Origin: Vampirovibrio sp041737375
Lineage (GTDB): Bacteria; Cyanobacteriota; Vampirovibrionia; Vampirovibrionales; Vampirovibrionaceae
Length of the DNA stretch: 64,000 nucleotides
Direction of reading: 5' to 3'
NCBI RefSeq assembly: GCF_041737375.1
Contig: NZ_JBGSRV010000012.1
Coordinates: forward strand, 248,001 to 312,000
Within the stretch, counting starts at the first letter, position 1. Each line of letters begins with the position of its first letter. Below the pieces are notes generated by a model. That model was not told the DNA's origin. It made no database searches and saw only the letters and a list, made by a program, of their open reading frames with translations. Of the stretch, positions 8,281 to 16,992 are shown in pieces. The translations under genes and the position numbers were made by a program.

Positions 8281-8692
8281 GTAATTTTGGGTGCGGATTG
8301 AAAATCGTTTGTGGGCTAAGCCTGTGAGATTTTCTAATCGCTGCCGTCAATCATGCCGTAAACCACCATCATATGATGATGGAAATGGACGGGCTGATGA
8401 TGTAAGGCAAAGTTCAACATGATGCCTATAAGAAAACCACAAAGCCCCCAAACTTGCCACTATTTTTTATAAACTTGGCGGGTCATCCGGCGGAAACGGG
8501 TTGAGGCCTTCCCCGGCCAGATGCCAGCGGCATGGCCTGTGCGGGCGAATCGAATCATGGCTGAACCCCTCGCCCCGCCTTTTGAGTGTGGAGGAAGGCG
8601 TTTAAAATTTTTGCGCTGCGGTATCTTCAGTTTTGGGGATTGTGGTCGATAATGGAAGGAGATGGTATTGAACGAATAGGAAAAATGGGTGT
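8281..8692. other. intergenic region, no gene seen
   Basis: About 410 bp between divergent genes (621-aa gene on minus, prepilin-like gene on plus). It should hold both promoters. A run rich in ATG/CAT triplets with an imperfect palindrome sits at about 8366-8385. I see no ORF with coding character. Confidence 0.5.
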
Positions 8693-9298
8693 ATGCGTGT
8701 TTTTTTACCGCCCCAAAAGCGCCAAACAGGCTTTACCTTGGCGGAGCTGCTGATTACCCTGGGCATTTTGGCCATTATTGCCACCTTTACCATTCCTAAG
8801 CTGATAAACCCGCCCAACGGCACTTTAAGCGCCAAGTACACCGCCATAGCACGGGATACCGCCTTTATGGTATCCAGCGCTTACGAGCAGTACCGGCTGG
8901 CCAACCCAAGCGTTACCACAGACACTACGATTGGGAATTTAACCCCGTACATGAATTATGTAACCACCGATGCAACCACTGTGATAGATAGTCGGCATGG
9001 GGCTACCGCTCATAGTTGTGCCACATACCGGTGTTTGAAATTGCACAATGGGGCCATCTTGCTTTACAATCATCTCCAGCCTTTTGGGGGGACGGGAACC
9101 ACCAACGCTATATTCTTTTATGTCGATCCCGATGGGCGACAAACCGACAGCACCACCAATGGACCCGGCAAAAGCATAGTGGGTTGGGTATATTACGATG
9201 GGCGGCTGAAATCCTGGGGGCAGATATCAGGGTCTGTTAACACTGGGGGTGCTATTTATCCCAGTTACCCCGACCCCCCTTGGTTTACCGGGTTTTAA
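8693..9298 (+). CDS. type IV prepilin-like (pseudopilin) protein
   Basis: The N-terminus has a 13-residue basic leader (MRVFLPPQKRQTG) followed by the prepilin peptidase site G^FTLAELLITLGIL, with Glu at mature position 5, and a hydrophobic assembly helix. The rest is a globular head with a Cys pair (SCATYRC) and the C-terminal signature 'DPDGRQTDSTTNGPGK ... YYDGRL', closely matched in the paralogue at 26594. It should be cleaved and methylated by PilD and inserted in a pilus or type II secretion pseudopilus as a minor subunit. No assembly genes are nearby. ATG 8693 is the start, although no strong SD is seen. Confidence 0.88.
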   Translation: MRVFLPPQKRQTGFTLAELLITLGILAIIATFTIPKLINPPNGTLSAKYTAIARDTAFMVSSAYEQYRLANPSVTTDTTIGNLTPYMNYVTTDATTVIDSRHGATAHSCATYRCLKLHNGAILLYNHLQPFGGTGTTNAIFFYVDPDGRQTDSTTNGPGKSIVGWVYYDGRLKSWGQISGSVNTGGAIYPSYPDPPWFTGF

Positions 9299-9728
9299 CA
9301 CGGGTTTAAAAAGAAGGGTAAAAGCGGGGCCATCATCCACCTGCGGGAGGCGATGGCTACAGCCCGTTGCTTTGGTTTGCCGCTTAGATGGGGCTACATG
9401 TCTGCGGGAGGGTGGTTTAATTGCTTGATTCCTCCCTGATGTTGCGGGGTGCAAAGCGTGTGGGGTTTTATCGTTTGCTTTCTTTGCCCAAGCTGCTTAC
9501 AGAGTGGCTGGCGCGTTTGTAAAACACGGGGTTGGGGTTTGGGTGGTTTTGACTGCGGTTTGCCCGGTGGTTGGGTAAAAAGACAATTTCATTCTGTTTA
9601 TTGTTTTTATATTTTTATGAGAGAAGTCTGGAACCATCAAAAATCCGCTGGATGATTTTCCTCCAATCATCCGGCTGAATCACCCTGATGCCAACCTATC
9701 GCACGAACCTATAAGGAGCCTTGACCCT
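9299..9728. other. intergenic region, no gene seen
   Basis: 430 bp between the prepilin-like gene and the EF-hand gene. A 68-codon frame at 9449-9655 has no homology I recognise and no SD. A hairpin GGATGATT / AATCATCC at 9650-9672 lies in the probable leader of the EF-hand gene. Confidence 0.5.
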
Positions 9729-10304
9729 ATGACCAGCTATGGCCTAAACCGCAGCAATTATTCTTTGTCTCAAACCAAAGATATTGCCAAAAACTGGAAA
9801 AGAAACGCAGGCGTTCATAAAGACAAAGACTTGACCAAGGCCGATCTTGAGAAAGCGCAAGGCCGTTTAAACAAAAAGGGTGTCAACAGCAAAGCCCTGA
9901 ACGATACCCGAGCTTCGTTTGATATTTTGGATAAAAACAGAGATGGCAAACTGAATACCTCTGAAATTCAGGGTGGCTTGAACCTGAATGCCCAGGATCA
10001 GAAAAATCGACCCATCCAATACAGCAAGCCGGGGCAAATTAGTTTAGCCAAACATCGCAAAACCATTGCCGAAGCTGAAAATAAAGCGTATGGTGCCGGT
10101 AAACTGAAACAAGGCGGCCAAAACAAAAAAGGCGATGGCAAGCTTTCATTTGATGAAGCGGAGAAGTGGTTTAAAGGCTCTAAAGAGGCTGGCTTTTCCC
10201 GCAGCATGTTTAATCAGATGGATGTCACCGGTGATGGCTTTGTGGGCCAGTATGAGTACAAACGTCTAACCGATTTGCATCTTTCCAAGGTGTTTAACGC
10301 CTAG
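9729..10304 (+). CDS. EF-hand calcium-binding protein
   Basis: 191 aa, very polar, no membrane segment or signal peptide. Three 12-residue EF-hand loops can be read: D68-E79 (DKNRDGKLNTSE), N132-E143 (NKKGDGKLSFDE) and D165-E176 (DVTGDGFVGQYE), each with Gly at loop position 6 and Glu at 12; a weaker one may lie near residues 32-41. It probably binds Ca2+ as sensor or buffer. Start ATG 9729 has AAGGAG at 9713-9718. A terminator follows at 10339. Bacterial multi-EF-hand proteins of this kind have mostly unknown partners; the adjoining prepilin-like gene is separated by 430 bp, so a link is only a guess. Confidence 0.88.
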   Translation: MTSYGLNRSNYSLSQTKDIAKNWKRNAGVHKDKDLTKADLEKAQGRLNKKGVNSKALNDTRASFDILDKNRDGKLNTSEIQGGLNLNAQDQKNRPIQYSKPGQISLAKHRKTIAEAENKAYGAGKLKQGGQNKKGDGKLSFDEAEKWFKGSKEAGFSRSMFNQMDVTGDGFVGQYEYKRLTDLHLSKVFNA

Positions 10305-10338
10305 CCCGATTCCTTTTTCAAATCTTTTTTCAAGCTTT

Positions 10339-10365
10339 AAAAGCCCCGATCGGTTCGGGGCTTTT
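10339..10365 (+). terminator. Rho-independent terminator after the EF-hand gene
   Basis: Perfect stem AAAAGCCCCGA / TCGGGGCTTTT with a short loop; the A and T ends make it work in both directions. Confidence 0.9.
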
Positions 10366-10448
10366 GAGCTGAATCCTCAGGCCACTTGCTGGCTGGCTAA
10401 TGGTGCTAAAATGGCAATAAACACCATTGCCAACGTAAAGGCTTGCCC

Positions 10449-11291
10449 TTGTCGCCCATTGCCGCCAAAACCTATACCACCGATGTAATTTGCCTTCGCA
10501 CCTACGATTTTGGGGAGGCGGATAAAATTTTGCACCTGTATTCCTCCGAACATGGCCGGATTTCGGCCATTGCCAAGGGGGTTAAAAAGCCCAAAAGCAA
10601 ACTGGCTGGGGCTTGTGAACTGCTGAACCTCAGTGAAGTGCAGCTCTCCAAGGGCAAAAATCTGGATCTGCTGGTGCAGTATCAGCCTCGGGAAAGTTTT
10701 TCCGGCATTCGCTCAGACTTGTTCAAGCTGGCCTACGCCCTGTTGTTTGCCGAGCTGGTGAACCTGACCGCCGGCGAGGCCGACAGCCACCTGATTTACG
10801 CCGACTTTAAAAACGCCCTGCACGGTCTGGATCAAGCGGATGAGCCTCACATCGTGCCGCTGGGCATGGCCTTTCAAATGGATCTGTTGCAGGCGGAAGG
10901 GTATCACCCGGTGTTGAACGCCTGTATTTTTACCGATCAGCCTTTGGATTGGGACGCCCCGTTCTACAGTTTTTCGGCCCAGCTGGGCGGGGTTACTACC
11001 TCTGAGCTGAAACGCCGGTATCAGTCTGAAGCCGCTGGCACCGCTGAAACCGGAGGCGTGAGGCAAGAGGAATGGGTGAATGTTTCCACCACGACGCTTA
11101 AGCTGCTGCAAAACCCACACCATCCGGGCTGGACCACCGCTCACTTTTATAAAGCCCAAAAGTTTGTGCGTTACTACTTTCAAAAAGTGGTGGAAAAGAA
11201 CCTGAACGCTTATGATTTGGTGTTGAATCTGTTAGAAATGTCTCTGGCCGCCGCTCCGCCAGAACCGGGCTTGCCGGAGGAGCCGGGTTAG
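10449..11291 (+). CDS. recO: DNA repair protein RecO
   Basis: Recombination mediator that anneals ssDNA and helps load RecA with RecR (RecFOR pathway). The N-terminal OB fold is clear: 'DVICLRTYDFGEADKILHLYSSEHGRISAIAKGVKKPKSKLAG' is typical RecO, followed by the helical domain 'FAELVNLTAGEADSH'. No Cys zinc cluster is seen in the C-terminal half, as in many RecO proteins. I chose TTG at 10449 because AAAGG (10437-10441) is 7 nt before it; TTG at 10443 is too close. The length of 280 aa is near the usual ~250. It follows a bidirectional terminator, so it is a separate unit. Confidence 0.93.
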   Translation: MSPIAAKTYTTDVICLRTYDFGEADKILHLYSSEHGRISAIAKGVKKPKSKLAGACELLNLSEVQLSKGKNLDLLVQYQPRESFSGIRSDLFKLAYALLFAELVNLTAGEADSHLIYADFKNALHGLDQADEPHIVPLGMAFQMDLLQAEGYHPVLNACIFTDQPLDWDAPFYSFSAQLGGVTTSELKRRYQSEAAGTAETGGVRQEEWVNVSTTTLKLLQNPHHPGWTTAHFYKAQKFVRYYFQKVVEKNLNAYDLVLNLLEMSLAAAPPEPGLPEEPG

Positions 11292-11331
11292 CAACTGGAA
11301 TTGTCTCATTCGCTCCCTTCCCGCTTCCTGC

Positions 11332-11359
11332 TTGTCTCCTACTAGGCTTGAAGTACAAT
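11332..11359 (+). promoter_or_regulatory. predicted promoter of the MFS-glycosyltransferase operon
   Basis: -35 TTGTCT at 11332-11337, 16-nt spacer, -10 TACAAT at 11354-11359, 62 nt before the ATG at 11421. Confidence 0.55.
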
Positions 11360-11420
11360 AGAAAAGCAAACTGGCCCTGCGCGTTGACATTCAAGCGCAC
11401 CCTGTACAGGAAATGTTGGC

Positions 11421-12842
11421 ATGCCCTTACAAACACCGTCCACCGAAGATATTCCGCCCCATCTGGTTGATATGGCGCTTTCCCCTCGGGAAGGCTACCG
11501 GGTGGTACTCACCAATCCCAATTTTCTGGCCCTGTGGATTGGGCAAATTTTCTCTCAAATTGCGGATCGCATTATTTTTGTGGTGTTTATCAGCCTGATT
11601 GTCAGCCACTTTGGCCCCAGCGATCGCTATAGCAGTTTTCTCTACATTGCCTTTACCATCCCGGCCATTATGCTCACCGCCATTGCCGGTGTTTTTGTGG
11701 ATCGCTGGCCCCGACGGGCGGTGTTGGTAACCACCAACCTGATGCGGGCTGCCTTGGTGGCTTTAATTCCCTGGGCGGCCAAAGCCACCGGCGGATGGGC
11801 CATTTATTACGTGGCCTTTTTAATTTCGGCGGCCACCCAGTTTTTTGTGCCTGCCGAAGCGGCCACCATTCCCACCATTGTCAGCCGTTCCTCCTTGCTG
11901 ACGGCCAATTCCCTGTTTACCACCACCATGATGGTGGCGGTCATCTTCGGCTTTGCGCTGGGCGATCCGCTGATTAACCTGTTTTCGCTCAATCATGTGC
12001 ATTGGGCCATTACCGGCCTGTTTCTGGCGGCCAGTCTGTCTCTCTCTTTTGTCAAAACCCCGCCCCTTTGTATGCTGGCCGATGACAGCCGCCCGCCTGC
12101 CGCCACCCTATGGGAAGCCTTTGCCCGCTTTGGGGAAGAAATTCAGGACGGCTTGAAATACATTGGCGATAACCCCATGGTTCGTAACGCCATGCTCAAG
12201 CTGGCCACCCTGTTTTCGGCCATGGTGGCCCTGTGTATTTTGTTTATCAGCTTTGCCAAAACCTACCTGTACGAAGATCCTCAGGTGGCTGCCCAGAAGT
12301 TTGCCTACATTATCGCCTTTAGCGGTGTGGGCATGGCTTTAGGCGCTTTTTGGGTGGGGCATTCCTTCCATCATGCCCGCCGAGGGGTGATGGTGTTTGG
12401 CGGTTTTATCTGCGTGGGGCTGTGTTTGGCCTTGCTTACTCTGGTGGGCCAGTTTTCCCCGGCGGATCATGTGTTCAATATGCCTCGGGTGGTCAGCGGG
12501 TTTGTGGATTTGGCCCCCATCCGCTTTACAGTGCGAATGCTGTATACCTACGCCCTGTCCATTTTAATGGGGGTGGGCGCCGCCTTTATCGCCATTCCGT
12601 TGCAGGCCCTGCTGCAGGAGCTGATTCCGGAAGACAAGCGGGGCAAGGTGTTTGGGGTACAGTTCACCATTCTAAGTACCTCTTCAACCCTGCCGGTTCT
12701 CATTGCCGGTTTGGCGGTGGAGCAGGTGGGCGTTAGCGCCATGTTTTTGCTGATTGGCATACCAATGCTATTATTGGGGCTATTGGGCCTTTATAACCGA
12801 TTAAGAGCCGATAAAAATCATGTCTTTGCTGCAAATTGGTAA
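11421..12842 (+). CDS. major facilitator superfamily exporter
   Basis: 473 aa with about 12 membrane helices and the MFS_3/EntS-type layout: cytoplasmic N-terminus, 'NFLALWIGQIFSQIADRI' first helix, and the loop 2-3 motif 'DRWPRRAVLV'. Proteins of this group export small molecules such as siderophores or drugs with proton antiport; the substrate cannot be predicted. AGGAAA precedes the ATG by 8 nt. The stop overlaps the start of the next gene by 23 bp, so the two are translationally coupled and the transporter may act with the downstream glycosyltransferases, but this is inference. Confidence 0.88.
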   Translation: MPLQTPSTEDIPPHLVDMALSPREGYRVVLTNPNFLALWIGQIFSQIADRIIFVVFISLIVSHFGPSDRYSSFLYIAFTIPAIMLTAIAGVFVDRWPRRAVLVTTNLMRAALVALIPWAAKATGGWAIYYVAFLISAATQFFVPAEAATIPTIVSRSSLLTANSLFTTTMMVAVIFGFALGDPLINLFSLNHVHWAITGLFLAASLSLSFVKTPPLCMLADDSRPPAATLWEAFARFGEEIQDGLKYIGDNPMVRNAMLKLATLFSAMVALCILFISFAKTYLYEDPQVAAQKFAYIIAFSGVGMALGAFWVGHSFHHARRGVMVFGGFICVGLCLALLTLVGQFSPADHVFNMPRVVSGFVDLAPIRFTVRMLYTYALSILMGVGAAFIAIPLQALLQELIPEDKRGKVFGVQFTILSTSSTLPVLIAGLAVEQVGVSAMFLLIGIPMLLLGLLGLYNRLRADKNHVFAANW

Positions 12843-14016
12843 ACGAAAAAAAACCATTCCCCAGTTGAGGGACAAAGTTTACTTTTCAGTCAGCAGCGAA
12901 GGCTATGGCCATTCCAGTCGTGCGCTGGCCATTGCCCGGCACTTCAAGCCCAGTGAAATTCTGTTGGCCTCCTACAGTTACGCCCTGGAACGCATTCGAT
13001 CTTATGAGTACCCCTGCGTGGAAGTCTCTCAAGAGGTCAAGTTTGTGGGCTCTGAAGGCCATTTTGATGTAGGAAAGACCATTCTCAGCAATCCGGCAAG
13101 GGCCTTGGGCCTCAATCAAATTGTGCAGCAGGAAATGGATATTATTAAGCGGCACGGGGTCACCCTGGTGGTGGCCGATGGGCGTATTGCCCCGGTGCTG
13201 GCCGCTGAGCGTCTGGATATTCCCTGTATTGTACTCACCAATCAAAGCGCCTTTTATCCCTTTTTTGAGCGGGATTCGGCCTTGGTTAAGCTTTTTGGAC
13301 GCTCGTTTGAGTGGGTGATGAAACTGTGGCTTTCCAGCGCCGAGGAAATTTTAATTCCGGATTTCAGCCCGCCCAATACGGTGTGCCTGCCCAATTTGTC
13401 GGATAATTATCAGGTTAAAAAACGCACCCGTTTTGTGGGGCCTTTGGTGGCTTGGCAGGCCGATGAGGTCATTGCCATTCCCAAGCCCAGCAACAACCCG
13501 CTGATTGTGGCCTCTCTGGGCGGGCATGAGTATCGCCGTCCCCTGTTTGATTCCATTATTGAAGTAGCCCGGCAAATGCGTCATCTGGATTTCACCATTA
13601 TTTCCAGCTTTACCACCTCGTATGCCCCCGATAACGTTCGGATTCACCCGTTTGTGAAAGAGGCGGCCCCTTATTTCAAGGCGGCGGATTTGGTGATTAC
13701 CCAAGCCGGTCACAGCACGGCCATGGAATTGTTGACCCTGGGCAAGCCCTCATTAATTGTGCCGGATAGCCAGCAAATTGAGCAGGAAAATAATGCCCGC
13801 CGCATGTGTGAGCTAGGCGTATCGCTTAAAATGGCATATCATGAGCTGGGTGATCCGTCCCAACGTGCTTTGCGAGATAATATTCAACATCTGCTGGATT
13901 CCCGGCAATTTGAGGCCCGCAATCTGGAATTTGCGACCATGGCCGCCGAAATTCATGGGGCGCAGCGGGCGGCGAATCATTTGAAAGAATTCGCGCATCG
14001 GTTATCCGCATATTAA
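12820..14016 (+). CDS. GT-B fold glycosyltransferase, TIGR00661/MurG-like
   Basis: 398 aa. The first strand-loop 'YFSVSSEGYGHSSRALAIARHF' is the donor/acceptor glycine loop of the GT-B 'MJ1255' group. The C-terminal half has 'ASLGGHEYR', and 'ADLVITQAGHSTAMELLTLGKPSLIVPD' is the nucleotide-sugar site of GT1/GT28 enzymes. It probably transfers a sugar to a lipid or secondary metabolite. It has no membrane helix. It overlaps the MFS gene by 23 bp; the ATG at 12820 lacks a strong SD, consistent with coupling. The GT2 gene follows after about 50 bp, making a three-gene operon. Confidence 0.85.
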   Translation: MSLLQIGKRKKTIPQLRDKVYFSVSSEGYGHSSRALAIARHFKPSEILLASYSYALERIRSYEYPCVEVSQEVKFVGSEGHFDVGKTILSNPARALGLNQIVQQEMDIIKRHGVTLVVADGRIAPVLAAERLDIPCIVLTNQSAFYPFFERDSALVKLFGRSFEWVMKLWLSSAEEILIPDFSPPNTVCLPNLSDNYQVKKRTRFVGPLVAWQADEVIAIPKPSNNPLIVASLGGHEYRRPLFDSIIEVARQMRHLDFTIISSFTTSYAPDNVRIHPFVKEAAPYFKAADLVITQAGHSTAMELLTLGKPSLIVPDSQQIEQENNARRMCELGVSLKMAYHELGDPSQRALRDNIQHLLDSRQFEARNLEFATMAAEIHGAQRAANHLKEFAHRLSAY

Positions 14017-14065
14017 GTGGTCTGGTTAAAGTTATCCGAGATTGAGAAGCAGGCAGGAACATCCG

Positions 14066-15406
14066 TTGAAAGAAAAAATCCTACTCCTGAGTATGATTGC
14101 CGTGATTTGGCTGGTGGTTTTTTTGACCGGCAAGGTCATGCCCCGTTATTCATCGGTGATTTTGTTGCTGGTGTTCATGATTATGTACACTTGGCTGATG
14201 ACCTTGGCCATGGTGCATCACAAGCGCATGGAATCCAAACGCCCCCGGCCGCTGAATATGAATTATCTGCCCAAGGTGTCGGTGGTGATTTCCGCCCACA
14301 ATGAAGAGGTGGTGATTGAAAACACCATTCAGAACTTGCTGAAGCTGGATTACCCCGATTACGAGCTGTTGGTGATGGACGATCGCAGCAGCGATCAAAC
14401 CCCCGCTATCCTCACCCGGTTGGGGCAAACCCTGCCCTTGCCCTTTCGTTATCACCTGCGCCCCGCCGATGCCATTCCGGGTAAGCCCGCCGTACTCAAC
14501 GAGGCTTTAGGGCTGACGGATGGTGATATTATTTGCGTGTTTGACGCGGATGCTTATGTAGAGCCTGATTTCCTGCGGCGAATTGTGCCATTTTTGGCCG
14601 ATGAGAACGTGGGGGCGGTGCAGGCCCGCAAAATTATCGCCAACGGCAATGAAAACTGGCTGACTAAGTGCCAGAACTATGAATATTCGCTGGATGCCCA
14701 CTTTCAGTACGGACGCGACAGCGTGCGGGGGGCAGTGGAGCTGCGGGGCAACGGACAGCTGGTAAAGCGGGAAGCCCTGCAAGAGGTAAATGGCTGGAAT
14801 AACAACACCCTCACCGATGATTTGGATTTATCCACCCGCCTGCATATTGAAGGCTGGGATATTCGCTTTGCCCACAAGGTGCCGGTTTTTGAGGAAGGCA
14901 TTGTGGAGTTTAACGGGCTGCTTAAACAACGCCGCCGCTGGACGGAAGGCACCTTGTTCCGCTATCTGGAATATGCAGGGCCGTTGCTGAAATCTCGCAA
15001 AGCCTCTTTGCGAACCACTCTGGATATGGTGGCTTACTTTTTAGAGTTTTTACTGCCCTTGTGGCTGGCTATGGATCTCATTCAGCTGGGCTGGGGCATC
15101 CTCATGGCCGATCCCACCTCCACCCGTATTATTTCCTCGTTGCTGGTGGTGCCTATTTTTTGTTTGGGCATTGGTTCTGCCATTATTGTGGCCATCATTC
15201 GCTTTAACCGCCCGCCCTTGGGGGAGGCCCTCAAGTGGACGGCTGTAACTTCCATTTATTTAACCATTTTATGGATTCCGCTGGTGTTTGGCATTATGAT
15301 CAAAGTGCTGTGGCAAAAGGAGCGCCGCACCCGCTGGGACAAAACCCAGCACAAGGGCGCCCCTTCTGTTTTGGCCAAGCTCGGCGATGCCAAACTAACC
15401 GATTAG
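14066..15406 (+). CDS. membrane glycosyltransferase family 2 (PgaC/BcsA-like processive type)
   Basis: 446 aa from TTG 14066, preferred because AGGA is 7 nt upstream (14055-14058); the TTG at 14042 lacks an SD. Two N-terminal membrane helices are followed by a GT2 domain with 'VSVVISAHNEE', DDRSSD, the metal-binding DAD ('VFDADAYVEPDF'), the acceptor-base motif TDDLDLS and QRRRW, the full D,D,D,QxxRW set of processive synthases. Three to four helices close the protein. It likely polymerises or adds a beta-linked sugar (cellulose, PNAG or a glycolipid). It is last in the operon with the MFS and GT-B genes. Its 3' end was copied downstream (16805-16969). Confidence 0.9.
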   Translation: MKEKILLLSMIAVIWLVVFLTGKVMPRYSSVILLLVFMIMYTWLMTLAMVHHKRMESKRPRPLNMNYLPKVSVVISAHNEEVVIENTIQNLLKLDYPDYELLVMDDRSSDQTPAILTRLGQTLPLPFRYHLRPADAIPGKPAVLNEALGLTDGDIICVFDADAYVEPDFLRRIVPFLADENVGAVQARKIIANGNENWLTKCQNYEYSLDAHFQYGRDSVRGAVELRGNGQLVKREALQEVNGWNNNTLTDDLDLSTRLHIEGWDIRFAHKVPVFEEGIVEFNGLLKQRRRWTEGTLFRYLEYAGPLLKSRKASLRTTLDMVAYFLEFLLPLWLAMDLIQLGWGILMADPTSTRIISSLLVVPIFCLGIGSAIIVAIIRFNRPPLGEALKWTAVTSIYLTILWIPLVFGIMIKVLWQKERRTRWDKTQHKGAPSVLAKLGDAKLTD

Positions 15407-15407
15407 G

Positions 15408-16391
15408 TCAAAAAAGAGGGGTCTGCTCCCTACTACTATCCACGTGATGGAAGCCCAGTAGCCTTCCTAATGCGTGGAACCGATCTTTTTTCTGTTCAAA
15501 GTTATGCGCTGGTGCCAGTTGGGCTTTGGCAAACCGGTCCACCAGTTGGGGATAGTGGTTCACAATACCGTGTGCTTCCATCTGTTGGGTAGTCTTGAGG
15601 TCTCCCTCACTGGCGGCAATGGCGGCCAAATTCCAGCCCTGTTGGGTTTTAAAGGCAGGATTGGCACCGGCTTTCAGCAGTGGCTCAAATTGGTGTAAGT
15701 GTTTCTCTTCGGCGGCAGTTGCTAAAAGCTGCTCCGCTTTTTGGTTGCTAATTTCGTTGGCGCTGATTTTGAATCGAGCCATCGATTGGCGATTGACCTC
15801 TTCCCCCATTTCGGCCAGGGCAGAGGCGGCTTGCACAAGGTGAGGAGGGATTTCCTCAGTGAGATGAGCCGGAATGGGCTCGCCCCTGTGTTGTCTCAGG
15901 TAATCTACCAAATCTGGACTGTGGGTGCGTAGGATTTGCGCATACTGTAGATTTAGTGGTCTATTCCCGTGTTGCTCGGCAATATCTTCAATCAGTAGCC
16001 TGTCGATGGTGTCCAGATCCGGGGAGGCTTCCGCTTCAGAGATTTCGAGGGGAGCTCCTGCCTGGAGTAACGCCGTTACCAAGGCTTCAGCCTTGTGAGG
16101 CTGTTTTCGGTAGGCTGTGAGCTCTCGCTCATGGTTGGGGTTGGCGCTGGTGGGCTGGTTGCCAATTTTGGTGAGCAGGGCCACCAGTTTGCTGGCCAAG
16201 GGATTGGCAGCCAGTAATTCAATTTGTTTGTCTTGCGGTTCTTGAGAAAGCTGTTCTTCGTTTGGCGTAAAATAATCGTCGGGAAAACTAAAGTGGTTTG
16301 AAAGATTTAGAATCCGTCTGGGGATTTCCAGATTTTGGTGTTGTCTGGCCAAAGGGGCAGGGATATTACGATTATTGGGTAGTGCTTGCAT
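15408..16391 (-). CDS. ankyrin-repeat-like protein, copy 1
   Basis: 327 aa from ATG 16391, which matches the start of copy 2; the ATG at 16403 abuts AAGGA directly and is less likely. Function unknown. One clear ankyrin unit is visible near the C-terminus ('LLKAGANPAFKTQQGWNLAAIAASEG') and a partial one around 'ALLQAGAPLEIS'. The rest is helical and soluble, with no signal peptide. Ankyrin repeats bind proteins, and secreted ones serve as host-interaction factors in some bacteria; nothing here proves secretion. It is convergent with the GT2 gene with 1 bp between stops. It is paralogous to 16993-17943 through the tandem duplication. Confidence 0.82.
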   Translation of the reverse strand: MQALPNNRNIPAPLARQHQNLEIPRRILNLSNHFSFPDDYFTPNEEQLSQEPQDKQIELLAANPLASKLVALLTKIGNQPTSANPNHERELTAYRKQPHKAEALVTALLQAGAPLEISEAEASPDLDTIDRLLIEDIAEQHGNRPLNLQYAQILRTHSPDLVDYLRQHRGEPIPAHLTEEIPPHLVQAASALAEMGEEVNRQSMARFKISANEISNQKAEQLLATAAEEKHLHQFEPLLKAGANPAFKTQQGWNLAAIAASEGDLKTTQQMEAHGIVNHYPQLVDRFAKAQLAPAHNFEQKKDRFHALGRLLGFHHVDSSREQTPLF

Positions 16392-16403
16392 AATAAAAAA
16401 CAT

Positions 16404-16555
16404 TCCTTGTGCGTTAGGGGAATGAAGGGGGTCAGGGGGCGGCTAAGAATGCGACAGAGAGCAGGCAGCACAAGAAAGCATTGGCTGAGTGCTGCTGGTT
16501 GCTTAGAAACAAAACCCGGAGGCCCCTTTTTATTGCGGTTTGGTCAAGCGTTTAG
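16404..16555. other. spacer between ankyrin copy 1 and the thioesterase fragment
   Basis: Short spacer with no ORF of note. It does not match the equivalent spacer of unit 2 (17944-18119), although the genes on both sides do. Confidence 0.5.
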
Positions 16556-16809
16556 GATGTTTTGAAGGCTTTGCGGCAAGCGGCGCTATAGTTTCCACTG
16601 GGCATCCACGGTGACTACGGTGGTGGTGGCTTCCACGGTGATCTGATCGCTTTGATGGCTGCGAAAGCTTTGCAGAAAAATCAGTTTGTACCCTTGCAGG
16701 GCCACACGGGTGGTGAGGGTCAGCTTATCCCCATACGGTGCGGGGCGTTTGTCAATTACCGGAAAGACAAACCCATCCGACTCACCGGACTTGGAAAACC
16801 GATAGCCCT
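16556..16809 (-). pseudogene. thioesterase gene fragment (3' part), duplication remnant
   Basis: Closely matches the 3' two thirds of the intact thioesterase gene at 18120-18554, with substitutions and an internal loss of about 15 bp near 16750. It lacks the 5' end with the catalytic Asp, because the duplication breakpoint at 16805 cuts through the gene. It cannot encode a working enzyme. Confidence 0.88.
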
Positions 16810-16969
16810 AAAGTGGACAGCTGTCACCGCCATTTATTTAACCATTTAATGGATTCCGCTGGTGTTTGGCACTATGATCAAAGTGCTGTGGCAAAAGGAG
16901 CGCCGCACCCGCTGGGGCAAAACCCAGCACAAGGGCGCTCCCTCTATTACGGCCAAGCTAACCGGTTAG
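16805..16969 (+). pseudogene. GT2 glycosyltransferase 3' fragment, duplication remnant
   Basis: Copies the last ~55 codons of the GT2 gene (15227-15406). A T-to-A change makes TAA inside 'ACCATTTAATGG', where the parent has TTA Leu, and the reading frame has no start. The tail beyond the stop has diverged from the original. Confidence 0.9.
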
Positions 16970-16992
16970 GCAAAAACAGGGTGGGTGCTCCA

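Noticed and set aside
9449..9655. 68-codon frame in the gap before the EF-hand gene
   Set aside because: Cys/Trp/Gly-rich unnatural composition and no SD; looks like random open frame in G-rich sequence.
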